Part shown: positions 36,744-48,993 of the stretch, in pieces | How the letters are laid out: each line of letters opens with the position of its first letter | Position numbering within the stretch: position 1 is the stretch's first letter | Assembly (NCBI RefSeq): GCF_000213175.1 | Contig: NW_009799179.1 | Span: 5,035,276-5,099,275, forward strand | Direction of reading: 5' to 3' | DNA: 64,000 nucleotides | Source of the DNA: Neurospora tetrasperma FGSC 2508 | Lineage: Eukaryota; Ascomycota; Sordariomycetes; Sordariales; Sordariaceae | Notes under the pieces: generated by a model | Told to the model about the DNA's origin: nothing | The model's database searches: none | Seen by the model: only the letters and a program-made list of their open reading frames with translations | Position numbers and translations under genes: made by a program

Positions 36744-38670
36744 TCACTGACCACCCATCTCCTCATCTTCGTCACTCATCTCCTCATCCGAACTGCGATA
36801 AAGCACCACCACCCTGTTATCCTCCTTCATTTTCCTCCTGTACCTCCCCGCCGCACTAGCGCGAACCCTTGTCTCGGTATCCAACTTCTCCTTTGCCTCG
36901 GCCGCGAGCTCCTTCATGGTGTGCTTAACATTCTTGGAAAGGATCCCCATCCAACCAGAGTGTGGCTTGCACTTCTTCTTGGTGCACATGCCTGCCGTCA
37001 GGGGGTCAATTTTAGGAACACCGTTGATTCCGTTGCGGCGGTCCCAGCCATTGACGCCATTGACACTACCTTCCTCATCTTCCTCCTCGTCGCCGTCCTC
37101 CACGTCATCTTCATCTTCGTGCTCACTCTTGATACGCACCGCAGATTCCGACAACAAAGCCAACAGATCTGTAGGCGCGTCCATCCGTCCCCTCTTAAAA
37201 ATCGCTTCTCCCTCGTCGCTCTTCAAAAAGACACTAAACGCGTGAATTGCCCCGACTGTGTCCAGCCGCGTGTCGTAGCCGCACAGATCCTTGGCCGTGC
37301 CCTTCCCCGCCATGATGGCCGCCTCGCGTCGCTTCACCGCCATGTCGAGCAGCTGGAGCATCTTTTTACAGAGCCCAATCTCCTCGCCCAGAGCGTAGCG
37401 GTCGGCGGCGGAGCGGTCGAGGATGGACCGCTCTTCTGGCGTGAGGACTACCGAGAGGTCGGCGGTGTTCCAGAAATTTGGGGGGACGCCTGTGAGGGTG
37501 GGTTAGCTTGGTGTACCTGGAGGGAAAGGGGAGTGGGTTGGTGGGTCGAAAAGAGGGTGATGAAGATGTGAGTGGGAAATAAGTTTGGATATGAGGAGTG
37601 GGGCGAGAAGGTGAAGGTTGACTGATGGATAAAGTATAATGACGTGAGAGCCACATACCGAAAGGTTCATCCCCAAGATGCCATGGTGGATCATCATGGC
37701 CTGGTTTACTATCCGGCGGATTCAAGAGTCCCATAAACTCCTGCCGAGTCAAGTTGTCCATGCCCACCTCTCTTGTTCGTGGCAGTGTAGCCACCAGTTG
37801 ATCCCACCATGCATTACAATGCTCCGGCGAGCAGAAAATGCTGCGTTCCTCTTTGGCATCCTCGTAAATCTTGGCCGGCTGGTCGCACCCATCGAGCGAA
37901 CACATCTTCTTGTACCGAGTAACCAAGCCACGGCCGGGGACTTCACACCTGGGGCAGATATACCTCTGCACCAGGTTCTCGCCCGTGTACTTGTCCATGT
38001 CGATACACTCGCCGTGGAACCAGTCCTCGCAACGGTCACATGCTATCATGAACCGATGATTGTCGGGTCCGCCGCAGATACAGTAGGGGCCGCTGTCGGA
38101 CTCGCTCATTCCACTGCCTCCTCCGTCTTGCCCACCGGCTGGGCTACCGGCTGGACTACCTCCGTCGTCGAATTCGCTAGGTAGAGTCGTCGCTGATGTG
38201 TCGATCTTCTTCCTGATTCCGCCTCCTCCTGTTGTTGCTGCTCCCTTGGCCGTGCCTTTCCTGGCCCCTCCGCCTGCTGTCCGTGCCCGCTTGGGTGCCT
38301 TGATGGTAGTTGCAGTACCCCGCCTCCTCGACTTTGGTGTTTTTGATGATGTCGTCTGCGACTTGGCCATAGTTGCTGGTGAGCCGAATTTGTCATCACC
38401 CATTATATGGTCACCGTCCTCGTCGCTACTAGAGTGTTCGGAGCCACCGTAGAGGCGACGATCACCTTGTTGTGAAACATCGTTGATATAATGAGATGCG
38501 GATGCAAATGACATTTTGTTCTTGCTGGTGTTGGTGCTCTTAGTTGTTTGATCACTCTCGGCGACCGAAGGGCTGGTTTGTCTCCCGCTTTCATCCGTCG
38601 TTGGGCTGGCTGCTGCCTCTGGTGCGGCCGGCTCAAGAGTAAAGAAGGAATTTGAAAATGAGGAGGCCAT
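36744..38670 (-). CDS. COMPASS subunit Spp1/CXXC1-type PHD-finger protein
   Basis: Two exons, 38670-37659 and 37489-36744, give 585 residues. The 169-nt intron starts GTATGTG and ends CTAAC..CACAG, with matching phase. A PHD finger (C4HC3) is complete: Cys197, Cys199, Cys211, Cys214, His219, Cys222, Cys239, Cys242. A second Cys cluster follows (Cys257, Cys262, Cys280, Cys285), with CSLDGCDQPAKI and IFCSPEHC, the zinc motif that accompanies the PHD in Spp1/Cps40 and animal CXXC1. The N-terminus is Ser/Thr/Lys/Gly-rich and disordered. The C-terminal half is helical with an acidic run (EDEDDVEDGDEEEDEE), then a conserved CTKKKCKPHSGW stretch. In known COMPASS complexes the Spp1 PHD reads H3K4 methylation and supports Set1 trimethylation. 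It is divergent with sco1 over 672 bp. Confidence 0.92.
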
Positions 38671-39342
38671 CCTGGTGGATTTTGTGAATGACGTGAAGTG
38701 CTAGCAATTGTTACTCAACCTGCGTGGCAGTGGCAGTGGCAGCTACCGCCACTTCACCAAACTACGGGTGCAGGTGCCAACCTGGAGGCAACCTGAACCA
38801 AATTGGCAGTGCAGAGAAAACGCTGGGGGATTCGTGCTTAACATTCGACGCACGGCATCTTGATGCCAATTGACTACCGAAGCAACGAAGTTCAACCGGC
38901 AACACGCTTGAGCAATATCGCCAAGGGTGATACCGTTTGAACGATAGTGACCCTGGCGTGAAGATTGGGATCAGGATAGGGATGAAGGTGGTTTGAGTGG
39001 ACGCGCTCCAAAGGCGTCTAACATGATACCAACGGCTTGGCAATATTTGCTAAGCGCATAGCGTGTCAACCCGACGACCCTGAGCTTCAGTGCCCCACTT
39101 TATTTTTGATCCCGCGGGACGGGACCTGGAAGCTTTTAGTGCTAAGCACAGGCCGTGCCGACTGCCGCCCGTATTGCGCGGGGAGATTTTGCGCTGCAAG
39201 CCGTCTGGAGTCCGGACTCCTCCGTTAGCCCTCCAGGTCACCTCGCCGGTCATTTGTCATCCGGTCCGCGTCTGATTTTTGGAAGTCAACATTCGAGATT
39301 CCACTTTGATTGTCAACCACGACGAACAATACCACCGCGCGA
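38671..39342. promoter_or_regulatory. Shared divergent promoter region, spp1 / sco1
   Basis: 672 bp separate two divergent start codons and hold no gene of their own. Both promoters must lie here. No TATA box or other named element stands out. Confidence 0.6.
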
Positions 39343-40373
39343 ATGAACATGTCGCACGTCATTGCGCCCATGCGCACCTTTTCCAGTGTCCTCTCCAGGA
39401 CCCCCGCGAGGCAATGCCAGCGGTTCATCTCGACAGCTACAACCACCCGGCCTACCGTCCCGAGACTCCAAGCCCAGCTCCATCAGCCAGTGGCGCAACG
39501 CAGAACCTATAAGACCGTCGAGGAAGCAAAGAGCAAATACCGTTCGGGAGTACGTCTGCGTGTCGTCGACTAGACGCGTCTTCCGCCTCACACATTCCCT
39601 ACGACAACAATCAGCTGACACTAGCGACTGTTGCGGGTAGCCCTTTTCCTGGAAGGCCGGCCTTCTCTTCGTCCTCACCGGCGCCGGCTTACTATGGTAC
39701 TTTGAGCACGAGAAGCAGCGCATGCAGCGCAAGAGGATAGCCGATGCGACCAAGGGTGTTGGCAGGCCAAAGGTCGGCGGCCCGTTCGAGCTGATCGACC
39801 AGAACGGCAAGCCCGTGACGGAGAAGGATCTCAAGGGTCGCTATTCCTTGGTTAGTTTGATCTAGACGCAATCTGTTGCAACACAAAACCCCTGCGCTTT
39901 CACATTCAAGCTCGCTGACCAAATCCTTTACTTTCCTACAGGTCTACTTCGGCTTCAGCCACTGCCCCGACATCTGCCCCGAGGAGCTTGACAAGATGGC
40001 GGCCATGTTCGAAAAGGTGGAGGCCGAGCGTCCTGGCGCTCTCAAGCCTGTCTTCGTTACCTGCGATCCGGCGCGCGATACCCCCCAGGTGCTCAAGGAG
40101 TACTTGGCCGAGTTCCACCCCCTATTCATCGGCTTGACGGGCACATACGACCAGATCAAGGCCATGTGCAAGGCGTACCGCGTCTACTTCAGCACTCCCT
40201 CCAAGGTCGAGCCTGGCCAGGACTACCTCGTCGACCACAGCATCTACTTCTACCTGATGGATCCCGAGGGTGATTTCGTTGAGGCCCTCGGCCGCCAACA
40301 CTCGCCTGACCAGGCTGCCAAGGTGATCTTGGACCACATGAAGGATTGGCAGGGTAAGTGGAAGAAGGATTAG
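39343..40373 (+). CDS. sco1: Mitochondrial copper chaperone Sco1
   Basis: Three exons, 39343-39549, 39641-39850 and 39942-40373, give 282 residues, close to yeast Sco1 (295). The introns are 91 nt each, all in phase 0. The N-terminus is Arg/Ser/Thr-rich without acidic residues, a mitochondrial targeting sequence. A single transmembrane segment (GLLFVLTGAGLLWYF) follows at about residues 76-90, and then a thioredoxin-fold domain. The copper ligands are present: Cys147 and Cys151 in CPDIC, and His238 in YLVDHS. Sco1 sits in the inner membrane facing the intermembrane space and delivers copper to the Cu-A site of cytochrome oxidase subunit 2. The first ATG of the frame is at 39343, with a second Met two codons on; either may serve. 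Confidence 0.95.
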
Positions 40374-41800
40374 GCGGACATCTGACTTTGATACAAAAGT
40401 AAAAGACACAGAGTGTAGAAAACGTGTACGATAAATCGACTTCGGTACTTATACATTAAAGGATTTCTTCTGTCGGGCAGCGATACCGAGCGATGGTGCC
40501 TCAAAGTTCTTGGATATGCGTCGGGCGGGCTCGGATTACTTTTGTCACTTTAGACCATTTTGGGTTCTGTACGCATCCCGATCTTCAAGTATAACAAGAT
40601 GGGCCAGTTGGGCTCGATGACCAAGTCGAATGTTTAATGGTATGCTAGAATACGAACCAAGGTCCTTAGCGACCTTGCAGCTACAAGCCAACTTGTAAGG
40701 CAACCTTAACACGGCATGACATAACAGGCAACATATTGATTGTGTTTCATCAAGTAGTTGATGTAATGGAGATCAAGAGAAAGGATACGGGGTACAAACT
40801 GGTCGCGTGTCAACCGTGAGTCGTGACACCAACACTCTTATGTACTCGGCAACGGAGCCTGCCGTATCTTATCGGATGTTACGTCATGGTCAGCACGTGC
40901 GGTTTTCCCAAAGCTGTGGTAACAGAAGGTGGGGTCGCCGTAGTGCAGTGGGTCTTCCATTCGTGCCTTTCTCTTTTTTTCCTTTCTACCTAACTGACAA
41001 TGGATGTTCCAACCATTGGCGGCGCCTACTCCCTTGCACTGCGCCAACGAGAAAGGGCCCTGGATTTCTTTTGCTTCTTTCCTGCGATTGGTGCCCCCAC
41101 GTCGAGTGCATTGCAGTCACTCCAAATCCTATCGTTTATGTCTTATTTGCTGTGTTGAGGAGATTGCTCTTCCTTGTTTCCATAAGTGACACGGAAAGTT
41201 CAGGTCATACGTAAGGTACAGTATGTGAAAGAGGGAAGACGACTTACATGCATGGTTGGGCAGTCGTACACTACCAAGGTAGATAAGGACTCCGTCGTTG
41301 GACCGTGGAGCCCGAAACGCATCAATCAGACATCTTGTCTTTAAACAACACTTTAACACTTCTCGCAATTTGTTCTATTTTCTTTGCCTTCGTAAAGTAT
41401 CTCATATCAGACGGAGTATATTTACCATTTACGATCTTGGCTGAGATTCATAGGCAATAGACCGCGTGGGTTTTCCCTCTTCACTTCATCGCCGGCGTGA
41501 TCTTCGGGGCTCCAGGGCGACAAACGCACCCGCTCCAGGCGCCTTCCAGGCACACGCTACCCACTCGAGTCGCCGACTAGTGTATCATCTCACCCGTGTG
41601 GAGCCCCTCGTGAAAAGAACGAGACGGGTCGGCTCGGAAGGTCGCGGTCGCAGACGACATATCTTCAGCCCGTGGTAATCTCAAAAGAAAACTTCTACAT
41701 TTTATCTCAATCGCGACATATCGCTTTTCGTTTCGACCATCGCGACCTCCATTTAGTTACGCTGGTTTGGGCAAAACTCCTATCTGTTCCATCCAACACC
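40374..41800. other. Intergenic between sco1 and choline kinase
   Basis: It holds the sco1 terminator region and the kinase promoter and leader. CT-rich stretches occur near 40970-40990 and 41680-41790. No supported gene. Confidence 0.55.
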
Positions 41801-44563
41801 ATGTCGGCACCGTCCTCCGTTAACGAATCCATGAACGGGTCTGTCAACGGGCCAACGATCCGCCCCAGACGTTCGGCACTCAAATATGAAGGCGACAGTG
41901 ACAGAGTACACTCTTCGGGCGCATCCTCCAAAGGTTGGTGGTTCGCTCTCTTTGTTTCTTGCTTCTTTCTTTCTTTTGAGACTTGTTTGTACGACCCATG
42001 ATGCGTGCACGTACAGTGAGCCACCCTTTATCGTGTGCCACCCCAAGATAAGCTCTCGCTACCAGAGGAGTCTGACGGTGAAAACGGCAGCCTGGATGTG
42101 AGCATTGTTCGTCTCATGTATCACGATATGGATCAGATGAATAGGCCGATGTGGGCATTCCAGCCCATGTCGTGTTACCAAGGGAAGCAAGGGGGTGAGT
42201 GGGCAAAGCTCACTTTGCCAATCTCTGAAATTTCCGTATATGTAACACAAGTTTATCCCGGGTCAGAGAGTTGTGGTTGACTTTGCGTAGCTGTGCAGAT
42301 TGCGGAACCTGAGACTCCTTCTGTGGAAGAGCACCACGTTAAGAAACAGTTCTCTGCGAGCGTAGCCAAAAGACTTGGTGGCCGACCTGCACCCACCTCA
42401 AACCCATCGAGAACCTCACTCGCTTCAGGTACCAGCCAAGCGGACATCGACAACTCCGGCAGTCCGACTGTACTGACTGCATCACCTGCCCCAATGGATG
42501 AGTCTCCGGCACACGGTCCACAAGGTCGTCACCGTAACAAAATAGACCGGATCAGTGAGCGACTGGTCGCCCAAGTAGCGGAATGGATTCAGCATGAAAA
42601 GACCAAGAGGGAAACTAGAAAGACAGTGAAGCTTCTTCGACGGCGCAAGACACCACCCATCCATGTGAACGGAGAGCCTACCGTCTCCTCGCCTACCCGC
42701 CCTCGTGCGGATTCCATCAGTTCAGACTCGAGCGAGGTTTCTTTGGACAGACTGCAAAAGATCCTCAATGACGGCATGTCTGCTCTCGGCCTAGACCAGG
42801 TCCCGCAGCTCGGCCCCCGTCTCGGACGCAGACGGTCTAGGAGGAGTCTCAAGGCGCCTCCTGCCCGCACAGCCTCTTCCGACACGGAATTTTTTGACGG
42901 CGATGTCGTTGTTCCTAGCTGTGACGTGTTCCTCGACAACTCAAAGACCATGAGTTACTCGGGCGGCAAGGCGACCACCGATGATACGCCTTCGCAAGCC
43001 AGCCGTAGGGAAGAGAAGGAGAAGCAGGCTTGGCTGACGTTCAAGAACGAGATCATCAGGCTGGCACACACTCTTAGGTTGAAGGGGTGGAGGCGCATTC
43101 CGCTCAACGGTGGTGAGACGATCTCTGTTGAGCGACTCAGCGGAGCGCTGACGAACGCTGTGTATGTGGTGTCACCGCCCCCTGAATCTATTTTGCCTCC
43201 GCAGGAGGGTAAGAGACAGCCGGAAAAGGTCTTGCTCAGAGTCTACGGCCCGCAAGTTGAGCATTTGATCGACCGAGAAATCGAATTGGGCGTTCTCAAG
43301 CGCCTGGCGAGAAAGAAGATCGGCCCTCGGTTGCTCGGTACCTTTTTGAACGGCCGCTTCGAGCAGTATTTCAACTCCACCACGTTGACGCCAGAGAATC
43401 TTCGTGAGCCTGAGACATCCAAACAAATCGCCAAACGCATGAGAGAACTCCATGACGGCGTTGAGCTTCTTGAGCATGAAAAGGATGAAGGTCCTGGTGT
43501 CTGGAGAAACTGGGATAGGTGGCTCGACCAGGCTGAGAAGACGGCCATGTACCTCGACAACCAGGTTGCAGCCCAGCTTCAAGAAACCACTCGCCACAAG
43601 GAGACTTGGAAGACTAGGGGTTTCGTCTGCGGTGTCGAGTGGCCCGTGTTCAGAAAGATGGTTCAGAAGTACCGCAAGTTCCTAGAGGACTATTATGGCA
43701 GCCCTACCAAAATAAGGGAAAAGCTGGTCTTTGCCCACAATGATGTTTGTCCACCGCATATCCTGTTATTCACTGAGAAAAATTATTGACCAAGAATCTA
43801 GACTCAATACGGGAACATTTTGCGCATTCGGCCCGACGATAAGAAGTCGCCTTTGCTGCAGCCCGCCAACGAGCACAAGCAGTTGATCGTCATCGATTTT
43901 GAGTATGCCGGAGCGAACTTGGCCGGCCTGGAGTTTGCCAATCACTTCTCCGAATGGACCTACAACTATCACGATCCTGTTACGCCACACGTTTGCGATG
44001 CTACCAAGTATCCAACCCTCGAACAGCAGCGGCGGTTCATCAAGGCCTACGTGGACCACCAGCCGAAGTTCCCTTCGGTACCTGGTGTATCAACACCATC
44101 GGTGACACCGTCAAGCACGGACACGCCTAGGCCTGGCATGCTTCAGAGCACCAACTCGGCAAGCTCCATTGTGGAATTCATGTTGGACGCCCGCGTGCCG
44201 CCAGGTGGGTGGAAAGAAGAGGACGCCCGTCGTGAAGCCGAGTCGGAGAAGAGGATTAAGGAACTCTTGGAAGAAACCCGGCTCTGGCGGGTTGCCAACA
44301 GCGCTCAATGGGTGGTATGGGGCATCATCCAGGCGAAGATTCCAGGACTGAATGACGGGGCGAAAGACGTGGTAACGACGCCGGAAGGCAGCGTGCCTGA
44401 CGAGGAACTCGAGGCGGAAGAGGAGGCCGATGCGTTCGACTACCTGGGCTACTCGCAGGAGAGGGCCTTTTTCTTTTGGGCGGACTGTGTACGCCTTGGG
44501 CTTGTCACAGAGGAGGAGTTGCCGGAGAACGTTCGTTGCAGGCTTAAGTTTGTTGAGCAGTGA
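41801..44563 (+). CDS. Choline/ethanolamine kinase with long N-terminal extension
   Basis: Four exons, 41801-41933, 42048-42097, 42299-43744 and 43802-44563, give 796 residues with consistent phases. The kinase domain starts near residue 306. It carries the phosphotransferase (Brenner) box with His541-Asn542-Asp543 (HNDTQYGNIL, rebuilt across intron 3) and the choline-kinase signature DFEYAGANLAGLEFANHF with Asp575 and Glu577. The product phosphorylates choline or ethanolamine with ATP, the first step of the CDP-choline (Kennedy) pathway. About 300 N-terminal residues are Ser/Pro-rich with basic runs (KLLRRRK, GRRRSRRS) and probably disordered and phosphorylated. There is also an insertion of about 90 residues after the DFEYA box. 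Intron 3 has a less usual GTTTGT donor. Intron 1 uses a CCCCAAG acceptor without a clear branch site, so exon 1-2 borders are less sure. Choline versus ethanolamine preference cannot be read. Confidence 0.9.
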
Positions 44564-45344
44564 TGAGGCCTCTGAGGCTCTCGAGATGAAACAGAAAATA
44601 GGAGGTGATTTTGGTAACTATGAAGAAGGGATACGATAAGGCGAAGAGGAACAAGTGGGTTAAGGCCAGCGCATAACGTCAGTGGCTAGGCCCGGAGCCG
44701 AGTGGCCCGACCTATATACTGTTGAGCTTTTTACATATTTACATATACACCCGCACGTTACAGCTCGACGGCTTCATGCGATGCGAGGGCGTTGACGTGA
44801 CCTGCATAGCCAGCCAGGGCCTGCATAACGTAGCAGTTGGTAGTTCCAATGATATGGGAAAGCGGTGTATCTACAACCATGCATGATTTACGGATTTGTA
44901 TGTATAGTTAGAGCCCTATGCTTACTGCTACACCGTGAGTGTCAACATTTACTGTCGAAGTCTACTTCACGTTTTATTTCAACATGGGCGTTGTAACACA
45001 GGTACGTGCCTTCCAAGTGATGCCTGCGCTTCAATGTGCACAGTTCCGATTAATGAAGCCTCCCCCGCATTGCACACGCCGTTGCAGTTCATCTCAACTT
45101 CCAGTTACTAGACTTTATGAGGGCACTGTGTTAATAGTGCAAGTGCCCAATCCTCAATGCCAAGACATGTTTGATAGCTTTCACTTATTGTGGTCCATGT
45201 TTCCTCCCTCTTCAGTTTTCCTCCCTCTTGTCCTCAAATCTCTGTCCTCCATGATTGATCTTATTGCTTGAAAGAGATGACTCGGCCCATCATGCACACA
45301 GCTCTGGATCGTCTGAACCTGTTTCAAATCTCGAAAAGAATTAA
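44564..45344. other. Intergenic, downstream of choline kinase
   Basis: This is 3' UTR and spacer. A 110-codon frame (44939-45271) starts at a non-ATG codon and has no features. Confidence 0.55.
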
Positions 45345-45671
45345 CTATGTAGTTGAACCTTCCGCGTTACATAGCGTGTAATACCGAGAGACACCAGAGG
45401 CCCAACAAAAGCGCGAAAACCACCAATGTCCACGTTGAACGAAAGCGGGGGGCTGGCAAGGCTGGTCGCGGTTCGCCCAACCACCGGGAGGCAATACGAA
45501 GCCATTCGGGCAACGTCCTTCCCAACCTCCACAGACATTGTCATAGGGCGAGCAGGGCGTGAGTCGGCCAAAGGGTACAAACGGAACGCATTTGCGACAT
45601 TGTAGAGAGGTCGCCTGCAGCAGCAGCATCATCATCATCAACAACTTGCTAGTTGGATGGATCCTCATCAT
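45345..45671 (-). CDS. Possible small cysteine-rich secreted protein
   Basis: A single-exon frame of 108 residues starts at MMRIHPTSKLLMMMMLLLQA, which resembles a signal peptide with a hydrophobic core and a cut near TSLQ. The mature part of about 84 residues has eight Cys, an even number suited to four disulphides, with Gly/Pro/Trp-rich spacing (CRKC, NVCGGWEGRC, QPCQPP). It lies antisense in the leader region of the next plus-strand gene, whose ATG is 197 bp away. The frame stays open upstream to 45881, and the poly-Met/Leu core is encoded by ATG and CTG triplet repeats, which could mimic a signal peptide. No family is recognised. It could be a chance frame. Confidence 0.3.
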   Translation of the reverse strand: MMRIHPTSKLLMMMMLLLQATSLQCRKCVPFVPFGRLTPCSPYDNVCGGWEGRCPNGFVLPPGGWANRDQPCQPPAFVQRGHWWFSRFCWASGVSRYYTLCNAEGSTT

Positions 45672-45867
45672 CGCCTCAAGAGGACCAAAACGAATCGACG
45701 TTTGCGATTCTTGCGCGCTTATCTTCCTTGTTCTTGACCTACAGGCTACCTCCCACAGGTCACCTTCAATCTCTAGCTCCACAATCTCGAATCCCAATTC
45801 GTGCATCCCGTTTTGGATCCGGTTCTGGTTCTGGTTCTGGTTCCTGCCCCTGTTGCTAGTTCCAAGC

Positions 45868-48800
45868 ATGAACTTCGACAATCCAGATGTCAGTTATGCC
45901 GAAGAGCTTGATTCACGTATGTAGAGCTGCGTCATATTACCATGTTGACGGCATATCTAAGCAGTGTTCAATTTTTTTAATATTTTTTTCTTCCCTTATC
46001 TTTAGCGAGCTGGATGCACTAACAACTGGCACTGCCCACCACTAGTAGCCCGAGGCCCACCAGATCCGCAGTATCTCACCGCCGATCCAAGGCCGCCGTC
46101 GAACCGATCCGGAGGCACGTTTGGCCACCCGGAAGAACGCCGCGTCGGTAGTAGTGCTCTTGACTCGGACTTGTCGTTCACATCTAGACCTGCTTATTCG
46201 GCAGCCGCTGCTGCTGCTCAACCGACGCCGTCCGTTTCACATCCACCATCAACTATCATTTCTCCGTCCGAATTCGCTCGGAGCTCTTCCGATAACAACA
46301 ACACGAGCGATCAACAAGTGGATAGCGGAGCCACCGACCACCGCCGCAACGGCCACGGGACGGGAGCCCCAACCACTGCCGGAGGAATAAGCCGAGACCA
46401 TTTAGCCCATGCCAGCCCCATTGTCATTCAAGGGCCACCGCGCGTCTTACCAGACTTACCACCTCTGCCGCCCCCAACCTTTCGACTGCAACAACAGCAA
46501 CAACTTCTTCAACAACAACCTCAAATAATGCAACGAAATCCATACCAGCCATTGCCGGGGGGTCTGCCTGTAGACAGTGGGCTCGCAGCAGGTCCGGTCC
46601 AAGACTTCAAAGACGATCTCGCCAGGGAAGCTGGGGTGGTCACCCCAGGTGTCGACGACACGCCCTATGTCCAGTACGCCATCGAAGCTCTCACTCGTGG
46701 GAACAGAGAATCAGGTTACTCGGGGGATGGGTCGTCGGGTAGTGAATGGGGAGCTGGAGGAGGAGGAGGAGGGCTAGGTCTAGGGACTCTTCCTGTTGGT
46801 TATGTACCCGCACAGCACCAACAGCAAGAACGACATCAACCTCGAGAGGGGGAATCGACTGAACCTTCATCAACATTAGATCCCGCACTCAAACAACGTT
46901 TCGAAGAAGACAGACGCCTCCTCCAGACACCCTTCCAGCCCAAGAACCCTGCCGTCTCAGCGGACTCGCTCGCATCAACATTGTTAAAAAATGGCCCACG
47001 GCCAGCGCAGCCGCACGAATGGAGGCCGCTGGACAGAGACGCGCTCATAGCCAAAGTCGGCGAGCCCCGAGCCAACGGCCTCCCAACACTCGACTTCCTC
47101 CCGATGCCCCTAACAGCGCGCTCGCTGGTCGCCTTCATGCTGATGTGCCTCTTCATGGCTGCCGCGCTGATTTTCTCGGCCGTGTGGTCACATATGCAGA
47201 ACGGACTGACGGGATACGTGAGCATCTACGGGTCTTCCTACTTTCTATTTCGGATCCTGCCGCAGTTCCTGGGCGGATTATTATTGTTATGGGCGCAGTT
47301 TATCATCATCACCGCCTTTCGAATTCTTCCCTTTGTGCACCTGGCTTCGCCTAACATCAGGGAGCGAGATGGCGCGCTGTTCGAGGATATGTATCCCCGC
47401 TCATTCCTCTGGCCGCCGCAGTTTATTGGGGGCTGGAAGGTTTGGGTTCCGATCCTGGCTACTTGGGTTTTTGGGATGACTCTCCCGCTGCTTAGTTCCC
47501 TGTTCACAGTTGTCTTTGTGGATGATGTCTGGATGTGGGCCACGGTCCAGGGCGTTGCGTGGACTGCCGTGGCGCTTTATCTGGTGATGTTCATCTCGAC
47601 CGTCATTCTTTGGAGGTACTTTGCGACGCTGCGATCAACGGGACTGGCGTGGGATCCGCGATCCCTGGCCGACATAATCGCCATTGTCTCCGAGACTAAC
47701 ACGGCGGACGAATACCGAGGTACCCAGCTAGCGAGCAACCGCGGGCACATTCGCTTTGCGCTCCGCCACCAGGCCAACGTCCGACTGGGTTATTGGACGT
47801 GGAAGGACGGCCGGTCTGGCGTGTGGTACACGTTGGGAAGTCCCATGGATCAAGGCTTCATCGCCGTACCGCTTCCCGACCAGCTGACCGGCAAAGGGAT
47901 GACCAAGTTTCAAGAAAAGCAAGGTCTGATGGCCGCCATCAACATCAACCCCGTCGCCGGCAGCAACAGCGGCAGCGGGACTGGCACGGGCATGGGAACT
48001 GGCACCGGGACCGGAGAGGACTACGACATGGAAGCCGGCTCAGATGGCACCCCTTCCCCACAAGGCCGTTACCGCTACCTCCCCTGGTGCCTGCGCACCT
48101 CGCCTCTCCTTCTGCTCCTAACCGGCGCTTTCATCCTCCTCCTCGCGCTCTTCATCGTCTCTTTCCTCCCCGCGACCCGCATCACCAAGGGGTTTCTCCC
48201 CGGCCTCCCTGCCGCTCCTGTACAGGGCGCCTTTTCAGCCGCCAACTTCCTCTACTCCTTCCTTCCTTCCCTGCTCGGCCTCATCTTGTATCTCCTCTTC
48301 CAGACCATCGACATGCACCTCCGCATACTCCAGCCGTGGGCCGCCATGTCCTGCTCTAACCGCAAAGGCGGTGCCTCAGCCGACGCCTCTCTGCTGGCTG
48401 ATTACGCAGCCTGCGGTCCGGTGACGGCCACCTTTCACGCGCTCAAGAACGGACACTGGCGCATGGCTTTCACCTCGGCGTGCTCGACCCTGTTCATCCT
48501 GCTTCCCGTCCTGGGTGGCGGCATGTTCATGGCACTGACGCAGCCTGCCGGCGCGCTGGTAGACGATCACGATGATGTACCCACCAGCGAGGAACAAGTC
48601 CTCATGTTCCCCAACTTCCCCGCCTTCGCCATCGTTCTGGCGCTGTGCGTGCTCTACTTCTTGGCTCTGCTGTCGTTGCTTCCCGCAAGGAAACCGTTTC
48701 GGTTCCCGCATGGCGTCACATGTTTGGCGGAGATCATTTCTTACTTGGCCAACGAGGACTTGCTGGGCGATTTGGCATTCAAGCATTGTCGCAGCAGGGA

Positions 48801-48993
48801 GGAGTTGAAGGAAAAACTTGGGGTGGGCAGAGGCGTGCCGGAGACGAGACCGAGGTGGACGTTTGGGTTGGGGTACGGCGGCAGTACCGGCGTGGCGGGC
48901 GAGGAGACGCTGGGCGTGAGGAGGGCGAGGAGGTTTACGGTGAGGAAAAGCCACATTAAGTTTGGGGGGTTAGATCAACCCTTTTTGAGTTGA
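45868..48993 (+). CDS. DUF3433-like multi-pass membrane protein
   Basis: Two exons, 45868-45916 and 46046-48993, give 998 residues. The 129-nt intron has a GTATGT donor, a CACTAAC branch site and a CTAG acceptor, with matching phase. The first 370 residues are Pro/Gln/Ser-rich and disordered. Two groups of about four membrane segments follow, at about residues 376-541 and 699-897. After the first group comes WDPRSLADIIAIVSETN, typical of the fungal DUF3433 family, in which such a motif follows each membrane group. A weaker second copy, HGVTCLAEIISYLANEDLL, follows the last segment. A Gly/Ser/Thr-rich linker with GTGTGMGTGTG separates the halves. The molecular role of DUF3433 proteins is unknown; some family members carry a wrong purine-enzyme name in databases, which this sequence does not support. 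Confidence 0.88.

Noticed and set aside
36672-37571. 299-codon plus-strand frame
   Set aside because: It starts at GTG and lies antisense to exon 2 of spp1, which has clear family motifs. The length follows from the low-complexity codons of that exon.
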